This document shows positions 8,943 to 17,074 of a stretch of 64,000 nt of DNA, one piece after another. The translations under genes and the position numbers were made by a program. Source of the DNA: G051132615 sp051132615 (GTDB lineage: Bacteria; Pseudomonadota; Gammaproteobacteria; Burkholderiales; Neisseriaceae); NCBI RefSeq assembly GCF_051132615.1, contig NZ_CP152375.1:1364001-1428000 (forward strand), in the 5' to 3' direction. The notes below the pieces were generated by a model that was given only the letters and a program-made list of their open reading frames with translations, ran no database searches and had not been told where the DNA came from. How positions within the stretch are numbered: position 1 is the stretch's first letter; the number at the start of each line of letters is the position of its first letter.

Positions 8943-10886
8943 TCAGCTTGATGATATCTTTAATTTTTTAACCATTTTATACCATTGCATGGCTTTTTTT
9001 TGATTATCTACTCCTTGATAATTTAACTGGATAAATTCTTCAATCATAGGTTTCACCTGTTGATATAAATCATGTTCCTGATTGTCTTCTAACAATTGTA
9101 AAACATCTAAAGGACCAAGGCTGGCAATATAATCTTCATCAGAAAATAATGTACGCTTTAGTAATTTAAAACCATCAACAAGAGGGTCTATTTGTACCAA
9201 AAGCATTCGACGCCACCAAAGTATGGCTGGAATCAAAGCGATAACGCCGCCTAAAATTAAGATAAAAAGAACCGCAGGCGCACTGACCCCATGGAAACCA
9301 AATTTTGCAAACAATTGATTTTGTTTGTCTGCGTCAAACCCGACCACCCATTGTTGCCAATAAAATTCTGTATTGTTTTGTATCTTGCTCAAAAAACCAT
9401 TGGATAAAGTCTCGGATAAGGCTTGCTCTTCTTGTGGTAAAGATTCTTCAATACCCATTTCAATTCGACTGGCCGAGACGACAGCCGTTGGATCTACTCG
9501 TAACCATTCTTGTTTTTCTGGCAACCAAACTTCTGTCCACGCATGGGCATCTTTGCTTCTAACCTGCCAAAACTGACCATTAGGATAATATGTTCCGCCC
9601 TGATAACCTGTCACAACTCGACTGGGCAAACCTCCTGCTCTCATAGCTACCGCGAAAGCTGAAGCATAATGTTCACAAAACCCTTTTTTACTCTGAAATA
9701 AAAATTCATCTATTTGATTTTGGGTATGATCCAATGTGGGTGGTTGTAAGGTGTATTCAAAACCATTTGAGGCTAAATAGGCCAAAACGGCTTTGATAAA
9801 TGCTTCAGATGACCTATTTTTTTGTGCCAATTGCTTTGCCCATGCCTGTGTTTTGGGGTTATTAGCAGGCAAACGGCTTAATACACGAACAGCACCAGCA
9901 GATAGGTTTTCGGGTAATCTTGCATCGGCATTACTGCGTAAATAAACTCGCCTTAACTGATTATGACTTCTTTTGACAACAACGGTGGATGCTATGCCTT
10001 TTTGGGTGCTTTCATCATAATTAATTGGGTAATCTAATGCTGGTAAGCGACCTCTTTGGTCTACAGTGGTAATGCTGTATTGAATATTGTGTAAAATGTT
10101 TGGTGTGGTATTGTCTGTATATTGAATAGGCACAGCTTTCCAAGCAAGGCCATCAAAGTCCTGCATAATCATCATGCGCCAGTACAACTGATTATTTGTT
10201 GGCTGATAATTATTGTCAAAAACGGCATTAAAGACTTGCCTGTTACTTAAAATTAATTCACTAACAGAGCCTGGACTTAGTGTGTCAGATAAACCTGATT
10301 GACTGGTTTTATCCTGTGGAATCCGCCATAGCGGCTCTGGCAAGCGGGGAATGGCAACAAACAAAACCACCATTAATGGGGCTGAAAGCAACATAGCAAA
10401 TAAGGTTTGTTTACAAGCGATTTTCAGTTGCACCTGACTTAATACGGACAAGGCAAATAGAATACTGGCTAAACTGATAACCATCCAAAGGGCAGATAAA
10501 ATTTCTTGATTAAACAATAAAGGGCCAACCACTAAGAAAAAAGAAGCCAACAGTAACGACTGCCAGTCTCTTATTGTCCCACCCTCAAAGGACTTCCCCA
10601 CAGTTAACAATAATAAAATGGCAATACCACCATCTCTGCCCCAAAGGGATTGGAGATTCAGATACACAAAAGCTGCCACAGCCACAATCAACAGCACAAT
10701 TTGCCAAGTAGGTAAAGCCACTTTTTTTAATGGAATCAGCGCCAGCCGAACAAGCATTAAAACAGCAAAAGCAATCAAAACCGGGAAAGGTAGGAACATG
10801 ATTAACGGCACAGACACCACAATTAATGCGGCTAGGGAAACATACTGGGCACTTTGACTGGGATACGTTTTTGCGGGATTAATCAT
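8943..10886 (-). CDS. tgpA: membrane transglutaminase-like protein (TgpA type)
   Basis: A 647-residue membrane protein. About six hydrophobic segments fill the first 200 residues (DUF3488 region). A periplasmic papain-like transglutaminase core follows with the Cys in KKGFCEHYASA, the His in SKDAHAWTEVW and the Asp in LRVDPTA, so the triad is complete. One more membrane segment (near residue 560) and a C-terminal cytoplasmic tail of the DUF4129 kind end the protein. It is the last gene of a three-gene operon with moxR and a DUF58 gene; the DUF58 stop abuts its ATG. TgpA is essential in Pseudomonas aeruginosa, but its substrate is not settled. A role in envelope processing is inferred from that. 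Confidence 0.88.
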   Translation of the reverse strand: MINPAKTYPSQSAQYVSLAALIVVSVPLIMFLPFPVLIAFAVLMLVRLALIPLKKVALPTWQIVLLIVAVAAFVYLNLQSLWGRDGGIAILLLLTVGKSFEGGTIRDWQSLLLASFFLVVGPLLFNQEILSALWMVISLASILFALSVLSQVQLKIACKQTLFAMLLSAPLMVVLFVAIPRLPEPLWRIPQDKTSQSGLSDTLSPGSVSELILSNRQVFNAVFDNNYQPTNNQLYWRMMIMQDFDGLAWKAVPIQYTDNTTPNILHNIQYSITTVDQRGRLPALDYPINYDESTQKGIASTVVVKRSHNQLRRVYLRSNADARLPENLSAGAVRVLSRLPANNPKTQAWAKQLAQKNRSSEAFIKAVLAYLASNGFEYTLQPPTLDHTQNQIDEFLFQSKKGFCEHYASAFAVAMRAGGLPSRVVTGYQGGTYYPNGQFWQVRSKDAHAWTEVWLPEKQEWLRVDPTAVVSASRIEMGIEESLPQEEQALSETLSNGFLSKIQNNTEFYWQQWVVGFDADKQNQLFAKFGFHGVSAPAVLFILILGGVIALIPAILWWRRMLLVQIDPLVDGFKLLKRTLFSDEDYIASLGPLDVLQLLEDNQEHDLYQQVKPMIEEFIQLNYQGVDNQKKAMQWYKMVKKLKISSS

Positions 10887-11801
10887 TTACATCACACTCA
10901 AGGCTGTTAACGCCAAAATTCGTTGCTCAGGACTGGCATCAATCGTTTGTTCAGGTAGTTGCAACATATAATTTTGCCTTTTGCCCTCCGCGGCCAAGAC
11001 CCGATGGCATAAAAAGGAAGCCAAATCGTCAGATGGCAGACCAGTAGGGTAATCTAAATAAGAAATAAGCTCAGGCGACACATTGGCCTCGCTTTCAAAA
11101 TACTTATCTGCAAGCTTCCCCGTTTTGGCAAAGGTTTTCCATGAAACACGCTGTAACGATTGTCCTTGTTGATGCTCCACCAAGTAACTTAAATCATCTT
11201 CTCCTTTTTGGTGCTGATAAAGGCCATCTTGTTTTTCCAAATGATCTTGTAACTGAGGTTGATGAAATACTGGTGCGGGATAAACCAAAAAGCGCTCTTT
11301 TAGATGAATATTGACCTTGGTTTGCATCAAACCAAAAGGCGCCATGCTGTATAGGGTTACCATAGCCAAGGGTTGAAAACCCCGTTTTTTTGTCAGAATT
11401 TTAAAAGTAACACTACTGGCACCTTTACCTTGTATTTGCACCTGTTCTATTTGATCCTCATATTGCAGATAAAAAGATCGGCCTTTATTGGCAGACGAGT
11501 AAAAATCAAATGACAAAAGCACATGTTCGCCAGCAAAAACTTCTGAATGTTTCACTTGCTCAACAACCAACCCCAATAATTGCAACCGCACCATTAAAAT
11601 ACTGATTAGCAAAAATGATAAAATCCAAAAAGACAAAGCATAAGCTAAACTAATTGCATAGTTTAACGCACCGAACCAAATGGCAATGGCCAATACAATC
11701 ATGGCTAAGCCTATACGGGTTGGACGTACACTTAATTTGCGCCAAGAAAGCTGCTCATTCAGACAAAGGGTGACCGTTGAGGGCTTAAACCACTGAAACA
11801 T
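10887..11801 (-). CDS. DUF58 domain protein
   Basis: A 304-residue protein with two hydrophobic helices near residues 30-75 and then a soluble domain. The block QRVSWKTFAKTGKLADKYFE is the conserved DUF58 segment, which is related to a VWA-like fold. It overlaps the upstream moxR gene by 17 bases and is directly followed by the transglutaminase gene, so the three are co-transcribed and probably translationally coupled. In the family, MoxR ATPases act as chaperone-like partners of DUF58/VWA proteins. The exact task of this trio is not known. Confidence 0.85.
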   Translation of the reverse strand: MFQWFKPSTVTLCLNEQLSWRKLSVRPTRIGLAMIVLAIAIWFGALNYAISLAYALSFWILSFLLISILMVRLQLLGLVVEQVKHSEVFAGEHVLLSFDFYSSANKGRSFYLQYEDQIEQVQIQGKGASSVTFKILTKKRGFQPLAMVTLYSMAPFGLMQTKVNIHLKERFLVYPAPVFHQPQLQDHLEKQDGLYQHQKGEDDLSYLVEHQQGQSLQRVSWKTFAKTGKLADKYFESEANVSPELISYLDYPTGLPSDDLASFLCHRVLAAEGKRQNYMLQLPEQTIDASPEQRILALTALSVM

Positions 11802-12693
11802 TTTGTAAAACTTTCTCTATGGCATACCGTAAATCCTGAGATTTTTGGACAGGTTTTAATCGATGGCTGGCCACTGACTCAAAAACGGCTTTAATATCCT
11901 CGGGCAATAGAAAATTTCGCCCTTCTAAAAAAGCCCAAGCTTTAGCTGCTTGCATAATTGCCACTCCTGATCTGGGGCTTAAACCTAAAACAAATAAGCC
12001 ATTATCACGAGTCGCATCAACAAGGTGAAACACATAATTGGCAATCGATTCAGATACAGTCACTTGGCTAACTTGTATTTGGGTTTCCAATAATTTAGCA
12101 GGGGTAAAAACGGGTTTGAGCTTGTCCAAATAAATACGTCTGTCGCCATGTAAATAGAGTTTTTTTTCTGAATCTGGATTGGGGTACCCCAAAGAAATAC
12201 GCATCATGAACCGATCAAGCTGAGACTCAGGCAACACAAAAGTACCCAGTTGTTCAGAAGGGTTTTGTGTCGCGACCACCATAAAGGGCGTAGGTAATTT
12301 ATAGGTTTTGCCATCAACGGAAACTTGTCGCTCTTCCATTGCTTCCAATAAAGCAGATTGTACTTTAGGCGATGCACGATTGATTTCGTCTGCCAATAAA
12401 AAACGATGAAAAACTGGCCCAGGGTGGAATGTAAAAGTCCCCTTTTGCGGTTCAAACACATTGACACCTAATAAGTCCGCCGGCAACATATCATTGGTAA
12501 ATTGAACCCTTTGATAGTCTACCCCCAACACCTTTGCTAAACCATGAGCCAATGTCGTCTTACCCACACCAGGCACATCTTCTAATAATAGATGTCCTTT
12601 TGCCAACACACAGGTTAACGCCAGTTTAATAATGTGTTGCTTGCCTAAAATAAGTGCGTTAAGTTGTTTGAGTACCAGATCAATTTCAGTCAT
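11785..12693 (-). CDS. MoxR-family AAA+ ATPase
   Basis: A 302-residue AAA+ ATPase of normal MoxR length. Walker A (EDVPGVGKTTLAHGLA) lies near residue 40, Walker B (LLADEINRA) near 105, followed by LLEAMEERQVSVDG, the sensor region TQNP, and the C-terminal lid with LGLSPRSGVA. It is first in the operon with DUF58 and the transglutaminase. Divergent to the HDAC-family gene, so the 106-base gap at 12694-12799 should carry both promoters. Role inferred: ATP-dependent maturation or regulation of its operon partners. Confidence 0.93.
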   Translation of the reverse strand: MTEIDLVLKQLNALILGKQHIIKLALTCVLAKGHLLLEDVPGVGKTTLAHGLAKVLGVDYQRVQFTNDMLPADLLGVNVFEPQKGTFTFHPGPVFHRFLLADEINRASPKVQSALLEAMEERQVSVDGKTYKLPTPFMVVATQNPSEQLGTFVLPESQLDRFMMRISLGYPNPDSEKKLYLHGDRRIYLDKLKPVFTPAKLLETQIQVSQVTVSESIANYVFHLVDATRDNGLFVLGLSPRSGVAIMQAAKAWAFLEGRNFLLPEDIKAVFESVASHRLKPVQKSQDLRYAIEKVLQNVSVV

Positions 12694-12799
12694 AATGTTC
12701 GTTTTTTGAAAAACCGTTTATAAAAATAGATAGATGAACATCTTATCATTAAATAATGTATGGCTAGAAACCCACAGCCAAATTAAGGAATAAAAGCAG

Positions 12800-13780
12800 A
12801 TGATTTTATTCAGACTGTGGCGTAGAATCTTCGCACGTAAACGACATACCGCTTTAATTTATAATCCTGAATGTATGGCCCACGATATGGGGCCAGAAAA
12901 TCCTGAAACACCTGAACGGCTAACCGCCATTATGCAGGCATTTGCACAAAGTAAATTATCAGAATATGTTGGGCAAACAAGTTCGGCCAAGGCAACTGAG
13001 CAACAAATTGCCCGAGTGCATCCACCCAGTTATTTGAATTATCTGGAATCCATTACCCCAAATACAGGCATAGTCACCATTAATGCGGATATGGCCATTG
13101 GACAACACAGCTTAAATGCAGCACAATTTGCCGCTGGTGCGGTGGTAAAAGCAGTCGATATGGTGATGTCAGCAGAAGTATTTAATGCATTTTGTGCCAT
13201 TCGTCCACCAGGACACCATGCCCATAGTAAAAAAAGTGTCGGTTTTTGTTTTTTAAACAATGTGGCTATTGGCGCCATGCATGCCCTAAATGAACACCGT
13301 CTAAAACGAGTCGCGATTGTTGACTTTGATGCGCACCATGGTGATGGAACAGAAGAAATTGTTCAAAATGATTCACGGATTATGTTTTTATCTGTTTTTC
13401 AACATCCGTTTTTTCCTTTTAATGATGAAGAGTCTTTAAAAGAGCACCATACCAATCCTAATATTATCTTAAGTCCTTTGGCTGCAAATAGTGGCAGTTT
13501 TGAACTGAGAAAAACCATTGCCCGCCAATGGTTACCTAGGTTAAAAGCATTTAAACCTGAGTTAATTATCATCAGTGCTGGTTTTGACGGACATAAAGAT
13601 GATGAAATGAGCCATTTAAATTTTGTAGAAGCCGATTATAAATGGATGACGGAAAAACTGATGCGTATTGCTGACTTGTATGGAAAAGGCAGAATGGTTT
13701 CTGTCCTAGAAGGCGGTTACAATGTTTCTTCTTTAAGTCGTAGTGTTATTGCCCATCTGGAAGCGCTTACATCGTCATAA
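12800..13780 (+). CDS. histone-deacetylase-family (acetylpolyamine-type) amidohydrolase
   Basis: A 326-residue zinc amidohydrolase of the arginase/HDAC fold. It shows the family signatures HxxGPENPETPERL, RPPGHHAHSKKSVGFC, DFDAHHGDGTEE and SAGFDGHKDDEMS, plus the tail LEGGYN. The His pair and Asp residues that bind zinc are present. ATG 12800 has AAGGA (12785-12789) ten bases upstream; residues 1-15 are basic and not part of the fold. Bacterial members deacetylate acetylpolyamines, small amides or acetyl-lysine. The substrate cannot be told from sequence, and the neighbours (moxR operon, mscL) give no hint. Confidence 0.9.
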   Translation: MILFRLWRRIFARKRHTALIYNPECMAHDMGPENPETPERLTAIMQAFAQSKLSEYVGQTSSAKATEQQIARVHPPSYLNYLESITPNTGIVTINADMAIGQHSLNAAQFAAGAVVKAVDMVMSAEVFNAFCAIRPPGHHAHSKKSVGFCFLNNVAIGAMHALNEHRLKRVAIVDFDAHHGDGTEEIVQNDSRIMFLSVFQHPFFPFNDEESLKEHHTNPNIILSPLAANSGSFELRKTIARQWLPRLKAFKPELIIISAGFDGHKDDEMSHLNFVEADYKWMTEKLMRIADLYGKGRMVSVLEGGYNVSSLSRSVIAHLEALTSS

Positions 13781-13929
13781 CAATTACTCAATACAATTAA
13801 AAAACATGATGGCTTTAATAGAGACAGCATATTCTTATTGACAAATAATATTTAAAACAATACAGTTCTTAAAAAATAACTTATCAATAATTTTTTTGAT
13901 AAAAACATTATATTAAAGAAAGGCAAAAA

Positions 13930-14322
13930 ATGGGCTTTTTAAAAGATTTTCGTGACTTTGCAATGCGCGGAAACGTCATTGATTTAGCTGTTGGTGTGGT
14001 CATCGGTGGCGCATTTGGTAAAATTGTATCTTCTTTAGTTTCAGATATTATTATGCCTTTATTAGGATATGCCATTAGTGGGCTGGACTTTAAAGATTTA
14101 AGCATCACCTTGCCACAAGTTCACGAAAACCTGCCCGCAGTGACATTAAAATATGGCATGTTTGTTCAGTCTATCGTTGACTTTACCATTATTGCTTTTG
14201 CTATTTTCATTTTTATCCGCCTAATCAGCAAACTAAAAAAAGAAACCTCTGAGGCCGCTGTAGAACCAACAGCAGAAGAAAAATTATTAACAGAAATTCG
14301 TGATTTACTGAAAAACAAATAA
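13930..14322 (+). CDS. mscL: large-conductance mechanosensitive channel MscL
   Basis: At 130 residues this is the normal MscL length. The N-terminal amphipathic helix (MGFLKDFRDFAMRGNVIDLAVG) leads into TM1 with the pore-lining VVIGGAFGKIVSSLVSDIIMP. TM2 (VDFTIIAFAIFIFIRLISKL) and a cytoplasmic helical bundle (EEKLLTEIRDLLKNK) follow. The channel opens under membrane tension and releases solutes during hypo-osmotic shock. AAAGG at 13918-13922 serves as ribosome-binding site. It is a single-gene unit followed by a terminator at 14335. Confidence 0.97.
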   Translation: MGFLKDFRDFAMRGNVIDLAVGVVIGGAFGKIVSSLVSDIIMPLLGYAISGLDFKDLSITLPQVHENLPAVTLKYGMFVQSIVDFTIIAFAIFIFIRLISKLKKETSEAAVEPTAEEKLLTEIRDLLKNK

Positions 14323-14334
14323 ACTAAACGAACC

Positions 14335-14371
14335 ATTGGCTTTTATTTTATATAATAAAAGCCAATAATTT
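14335..14371 (+). terminator. mscL terminator
   Basis: 13-bp perfect stem ATTGGCTTTTATT (14335-14347) / AATAAAAGCCAAT (14354-14366), followed by a T-rich stretch. Confidence 0.8.
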
Positions 14372-14454
14372 TCTTGATAGCCTTCTACCCTCTAGCCTTT
14401 CTGGCTTTATTTCTTATATACTTGAACCAATGAATAATTAAAACAGTATAAAAA

Positions 14455-14943
14455 ATGATTCGCTTTGCCCAACAAAAAGATCTACCTGCTATTGTTTCTA
14501 TTTATAATCAATCTGTACCAAAAAGAAACGCTACAGCAGACTTAAGCCCTATTAGTGTTGAAAGTCGACAAAGCTGGTTTGAACACCATACTGCTAATCG
14601 ACCACTTTATGTTTGGGTTAATGAGCAAAATCATATTTTAGCTTGGGCCAGCTTAAGCGATTATTACCCACGTGCGGCATATCATATTACGGCAGAAATC
14701 AGTATTTACGTCGATGAGCAACAACAAGGCAAGGGGTTAGGTAAAGCCCTAGCCAAGCATATACTTAAAGAAGCGCCTAACTTAGGCATACACAATATTA
14801 TTGCGGTTATTTTTGGGCACAATACAGCAAGCATAACTTTATTTGAACAACTGGGTTTTAGCCTCTGGGGAAAACTGCCTGAAGTATGTGAGTTAGACAA
14901 TAAATTTGCTGATATTATTTTATTGGGCAAAAAATGTCTTTAA
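14455..14943 (+). CDS. GNAT N-acetyltransferase (phosphinothricin acetyltransferase-like)
   Basis: This 162-residue GNAT enzyme has the acetyl-CoA loop EQQQGKGLGKALAKHILKEA (Q/RxxGxG/A, near residue 90) and the C-terminal block NTASITLFEQLGFSLWGKL. The N-terminal IYNQSV and the segment around SRQSWFEHH match the PAT/MnaT-like branch, which acetylates amino acid analogues such as phosphinothricin or methionine sulfone. Actual substrate unknown. The gene stands alone; no strong ribosome-binding site is seen before ATG 14455. Confidence 0.87.
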   Translation: MIRFAQQKDLPAIVSIYNQSVPKRNATADLSPISVESRQSWFEHHTANRPLYVWVNEQNHILAWASLSDYYPRAAYHITAEISIYVDEQQQGKGLGKALAKHILKEAPNLGIHNIIAVIFGHNTASITLFEQLGFSLWGKLPEVCELDNKFADIILLGKKCL

Positions 14944-15006
14944 AAAGGTTAAGACTCAAAAAATACCACAAAAACAAACTGATCCATGTCAATCTAAACG
15001 TTTATT

Positions 15007-15035
15007 TTGACAGAACAGTAAAATGACCAGATAAT
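15007..15035 (+). promoter_or_regulatory. strong sigma-70-type promoter for the 15100-15444 unit
   Basis: A perfect -35 TTGACA (15007-15012) and a -10 GATAAT (15030-15035) are separated by exactly 17 bases. This is the best promoter I saw in the window. Transcription would start near 15042, giving a leader of about 200 bases before the small basic ORF. Confidence 0.8.
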
Positions 15036-15099
15036 CTTCTGCTCAGAAATCAAAACAGTTAATCAACTCATAGGTTAGCCCAAGAAAGGAGTTTGAATC

Positions 15100-15132
15100 A
15101 TGACTCACTTTACTTATATTACTTTATGCTGA
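15100..15132 (+). CDS. possible 10-residue leader peptide (MTHFTYITLC)
   Basis: A full ribosome-binding site AAAGGAG (15085-15091) lies 8 bases before ATG 15100. It opens a 10-codon frame ending in TGA at 15130-15132. The stop codon touches the first of a series of alternative hairpins and is 53 bases upstream of a terminator. The peptide is too short to be a normal product. The layout is that of a leader peptide, but no specific amino-acid run reveals what it would sense. Confidence 0.5.
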   Translation: MTHFTYITLC

Positions 15133-15200
15133 ACACAGCCCCTAATTTTACGGTGTGCGTTCACAATTTTGACGCATATCGGGATAAAAAAGCTTCCGAT
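15131..15200 (+). promoter_or_regulatory. possible attenuator: mutually exclusive hairpins
   Basis: Hairpin 1 pairs 15131-15140 (GAA, CACA, CC) with 15152-15162, with small bulges. Hairpin 2 pairs 15152-15160 with 15172-15180 over 9 bp, including two G-T pairs. They share 15152-15160 and cannot coexist. A third pairing, ATCGG (15178-15182) with CCGAT (15196-15200), competes with both hairpin 2 and the terminator stem. The order 1:2, 2:3, 3:4 before a terminator is that of amino-acid operon attenuators. Pairings were found by eye; energies were not computed. Confidence 0.4.
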
Positions 15201-15215
15201 TATGGAAGCTTTTTT
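15186..15215 (+). terminator. leader terminator upstream of the small basic ORF
   Basis: A perfect 12-bp stem AAAAAAGCTTCC (15186-15197) / GGAAGCTTTTTT (15204-15215) with a 6-base loop and a T-run. It sits between the leader peptide and the start codon at 15241, so it would control read-through into that ORF. Confidence 0.8.
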
Positions 15216-15240
15216 ATGATGTATTTGAAGGATAAATAAT

Positions 15241-15444
15241 ATGAAAGTCAGACACAAGACCATTGTTCCTCGCAACCCTTTTGCCGTGGCGGCTCATCAA
15301 AGAAAAGCAGGAAGCCATGAGCAAACTCATAAGGCAAAGCGTAAACAGGATAAACAGCAATTACATAAAATGTTACGCACACAAAAAGGAGTGGATAGCA
15401 CTCCTTTTCTTTATACGCTTCACCATGTATCACAACAACAGTAG
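15241..15444 (+). CDS. small very basic protein; transcript probably ends before the stop codon (ArfA-like layout)
   Basis: The ribosome-binding site AAGGAT (15228-15233) lies 7 bases before ATG 15241. The 67-codon frame is strongly basic in its first 48 residues (PRNPFAVAAHQRKAGSHEQT, then KAKRKQDKQQLHKML). A strong intrinsic terminator (15384-15408 plus T-run) lies inside the frame at about codons 48-56. Most transcripts would therefore end near 15412, about 30 bases before the stop codon, and be non-stop mRNAs. That arrangement is the known hallmark of arfA, the tmRNA back-up rescue factor. Its product is made from a non-stop mRNA and normally destroyed by tmRNA tagging. I do not see the KKGKGSY-type motif of E. 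coli ArfA, so homology is unproven. It could also be an unrelated ORF overrunning a terminator. Confidence 0.5.
   Translation: MKVRHKTIVPRNPFAVAAHQRKAGSHEQTHKAKRKQDKQQLHKMLRTQKGVDSTPFLYTLHHVSQQQ
15384..15412 (+). terminator. intrinsic terminator inside the small basic ORF
   Basis: Perfect 9-bp stem AAAAGGAGT (15384-15392) / ACTCCTTTT (15400-15408), 7-base loop, and a T-rich tail. It lies upstream of the in-frame stop at 15442-15444, which is what makes the ORF at 15241 non-stop. Confidence 0.8.
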
Positions 15445-15636
15445 TCGTCTAAAATCACTTAATCTTAAAATAATGCTGTGTGTACAACATAAATACTAAT
15501 TGCCGATGAACATCATTATATGAATCCTGATCTCATAGAAGAACTACGCCGTAGTGTCACTCAATTGCTGCGATTAGAATAAATTCTTAGCACAATCGAA
15601 TATCATTCACACGACCAAAATATCTATATTCAGCTA

Positions 15637-15645
15637 TGCTATACT
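15637..15645 (+). promoter_or_regulatory. hemE promoter (extended -10)
   Basis: TGCTATACT is a full extended -10 element (TGn then TATACT) 34 bases before the hemE start. No good -35 is visible, as is usual for extended -10 promoters. Confidence 0.5.
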
Positions 15646-15678
15646 TACCTCTTTGCATGAAACCCAAAAGGAGAAATT

Positions 15679-16740
15679 GTGGCACAACTAAAAAATGATA
15701 CGTTTTTACGCGCTTTATTAAAAGAACCAACGCCATACACGCCTATTTGGATGATGCGCCAAGCTGGACGCTATTTGCCAGAGTACCGTGCCACACGAGA
15801 GCAAGCTGGCAGCTTTTTGGATTTATGCAAAAATACAGAACTGGCCACAGAAGTGACCATTCAACCGCTTGAACGTTTTGATTTAGATGCGGCTATTTTA
15901 TTTTCAGATATTCTCACCATCCCTGATGCAATGGGATTGGGGCTCTACTTTGCTGAAGGAGAAGGGCCTAAATTTGAGCGTCCTTTACAAACAGAAGATG
16001 CAATTAACCATTTACACGTACCCGATTTAAATAAATTAAAATATGTCACTGATGCAGTTTCCAGTATACGCAAAACACTCGATGGACGAGTGCCTTTAAT
16101 TGGTTTTTCTGGCAGCCCATTTACCTTAGCCTGTTATATGATTGAAGGAGGCAGCAGTAAAGATTTTCGTACCATCAAAACCATGTTATACAGCCGTCCT
16201 GATTTATTGCATAAAATTCTAACCATTAATGCTCAGGCTGTTATTGAATACTTAAATGCACAAATTCAAGCAGGAGCGCAGGCTGTACAAATTTTTGACA
16301 CTTGGGGTGGTGCTTTAAGTGCACAGGCTTTTGAAGAATTTTCATTAAGCTATATGCAACAAATTATTGATGGTTTGATACGGGAATACGACGGACGAAA
16401 AATCCCTGCTATTTTATTTACAAAAGGTGGTGGACTTTGGCTTGAAAAAATGGCGCAAACGGGTGCAGATGCGCTAGGGCTAGACTGGAGTTGTGATATT
16501 GGTCAAGCGAAAGCCAGAGTAGGAAACCAAGTTGCCTTACAAGGAAACTTAGATCCACATGTATTATTTGCTCAACCACACACTATTGAGCAGGAAGTGA
16601 GTAAAATTTTAGCCGCTTTTGGGCAAGGCAGTGGCCATGTGTTTAATTTAGGCCATGGTATAAACCAATTTACGCCGCCAGAACACGCAAAAGCGTTGGT
16701 AGATAGTGTCCACCGACTGTCCAAAAAATATCATCAATAA
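15679..16740 (+). CDS. hemE: uroporphyrinogen decarboxylase
   Basis: This 353-residue enzyme converts uroporphyrinogen III to coproporphyrinogen III in haem synthesis. Signatures: PIWMMRQAGRYLPEYRATR with the substrate-binding Arg residues near residue 25-40, LFSDILTIPDAMG with the catalytic Asp, GFSGSPFTLACYMIEG, and the C-terminal FNLGHGI. The start is GTG 15679, supported by AAAGGAG at 15667-15673. It is monocistronic, with an extended -10 promoter upstream and a hairpin at 16773. The other haem gene in this window, hemH, lies 36 kb away. Confidence 0.97.
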   Translation: MAQLKNDTFLRALLKEPTPYTPIWMMRQAGRYLPEYRATREQAGSFLDLCKNTELATEVTIQPLERFDLDAAILFSDILTIPDAMGLGLYFAEGEGPKFERPLQTEDAINHLHVPDLNKLKYVTDAVSSIRKTLDGRVPLIGFSGSPFTLACYMIEGGSSKDFRTIKTMLYSRPDLLHKILTINAQAVIEYLNAQIQAGAQAVQIFDTWGGALSAQAFEEFSLSYMQQIIDGLIREYDGRKIPAILFTKGGGLWLEKMAQTGADALGLDWSCDIGQAKARVGNQVALQGNLDPHVLFAQPHTIEQEVSKILAAFGQGSGHVFNLGHGINQFTPPEHAKALVDSVHRLSKKYHQ

Positions 16741-16772
16741 AATCATCAAACCACTCAATAAACATAATATTT

Positions 16773-16812
16773 AAAAGCAATGGTATATTCAGGATATGCA
16801 CATTGCTTTTTG
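16773..16812 (+). terminator. hemE terminator
   Basis: A long stem: AAAAGCAATG (16773-16782) with CATTGCTTTT (16801-16810), continued inward by GTATAT/ATATGC around a TCAGG loop with one bulged A. Confidence 0.75.
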
Positions 16813-16948
16813 TTTATTTAAATAAACAAATAGTTTGTTTTTTATATTTTTCCATAAAAAGATCATCATTGTTTTTGAATATTTATTCGTTTTAAATTAA
16901 AATATACTGGTATATATAATTTAAGTTTTTTTTAACACTGTAATTTTT

Positions 16949-16978
16949 TTTACATTTATGAAAATTTTGTGATAGTAT
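16949..16978 (+). promoter_or_regulatory. promoter of the RpiR/symporter operon
   Basis: TTTACA (16949-16954), 18 bases, then TAGTAT (16973-16978) preceded by TGA, an extended -10. It lies 97 bases before the regulator start. The 334-base gap 16741-17074 is otherwise very AT-rich. It also holds TATAAT at 16915-16920 beside the dyad TATACTGGTATA, a possible operator or second promoter. No gene is seen in the gap. Confidence 0.45.
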
Positions 16979-17074
16979 TTTTTAAAATCATATCTTTTTT
17001 ATCGTGTTGGAAAAATTTAATTAATATTAATAATGTCATGACAACAAAAAAATTAAAGTAAAGGGAATATCCTT

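Noticed and set aside
15520..15582. 21-codon frame (MNPDLIEELRRS...) between the small basic ORF and hemE
   Set aside because: No ribosome-binding site, too short, and no sign of conservation that can be judged here; perhaps a gene remnant.
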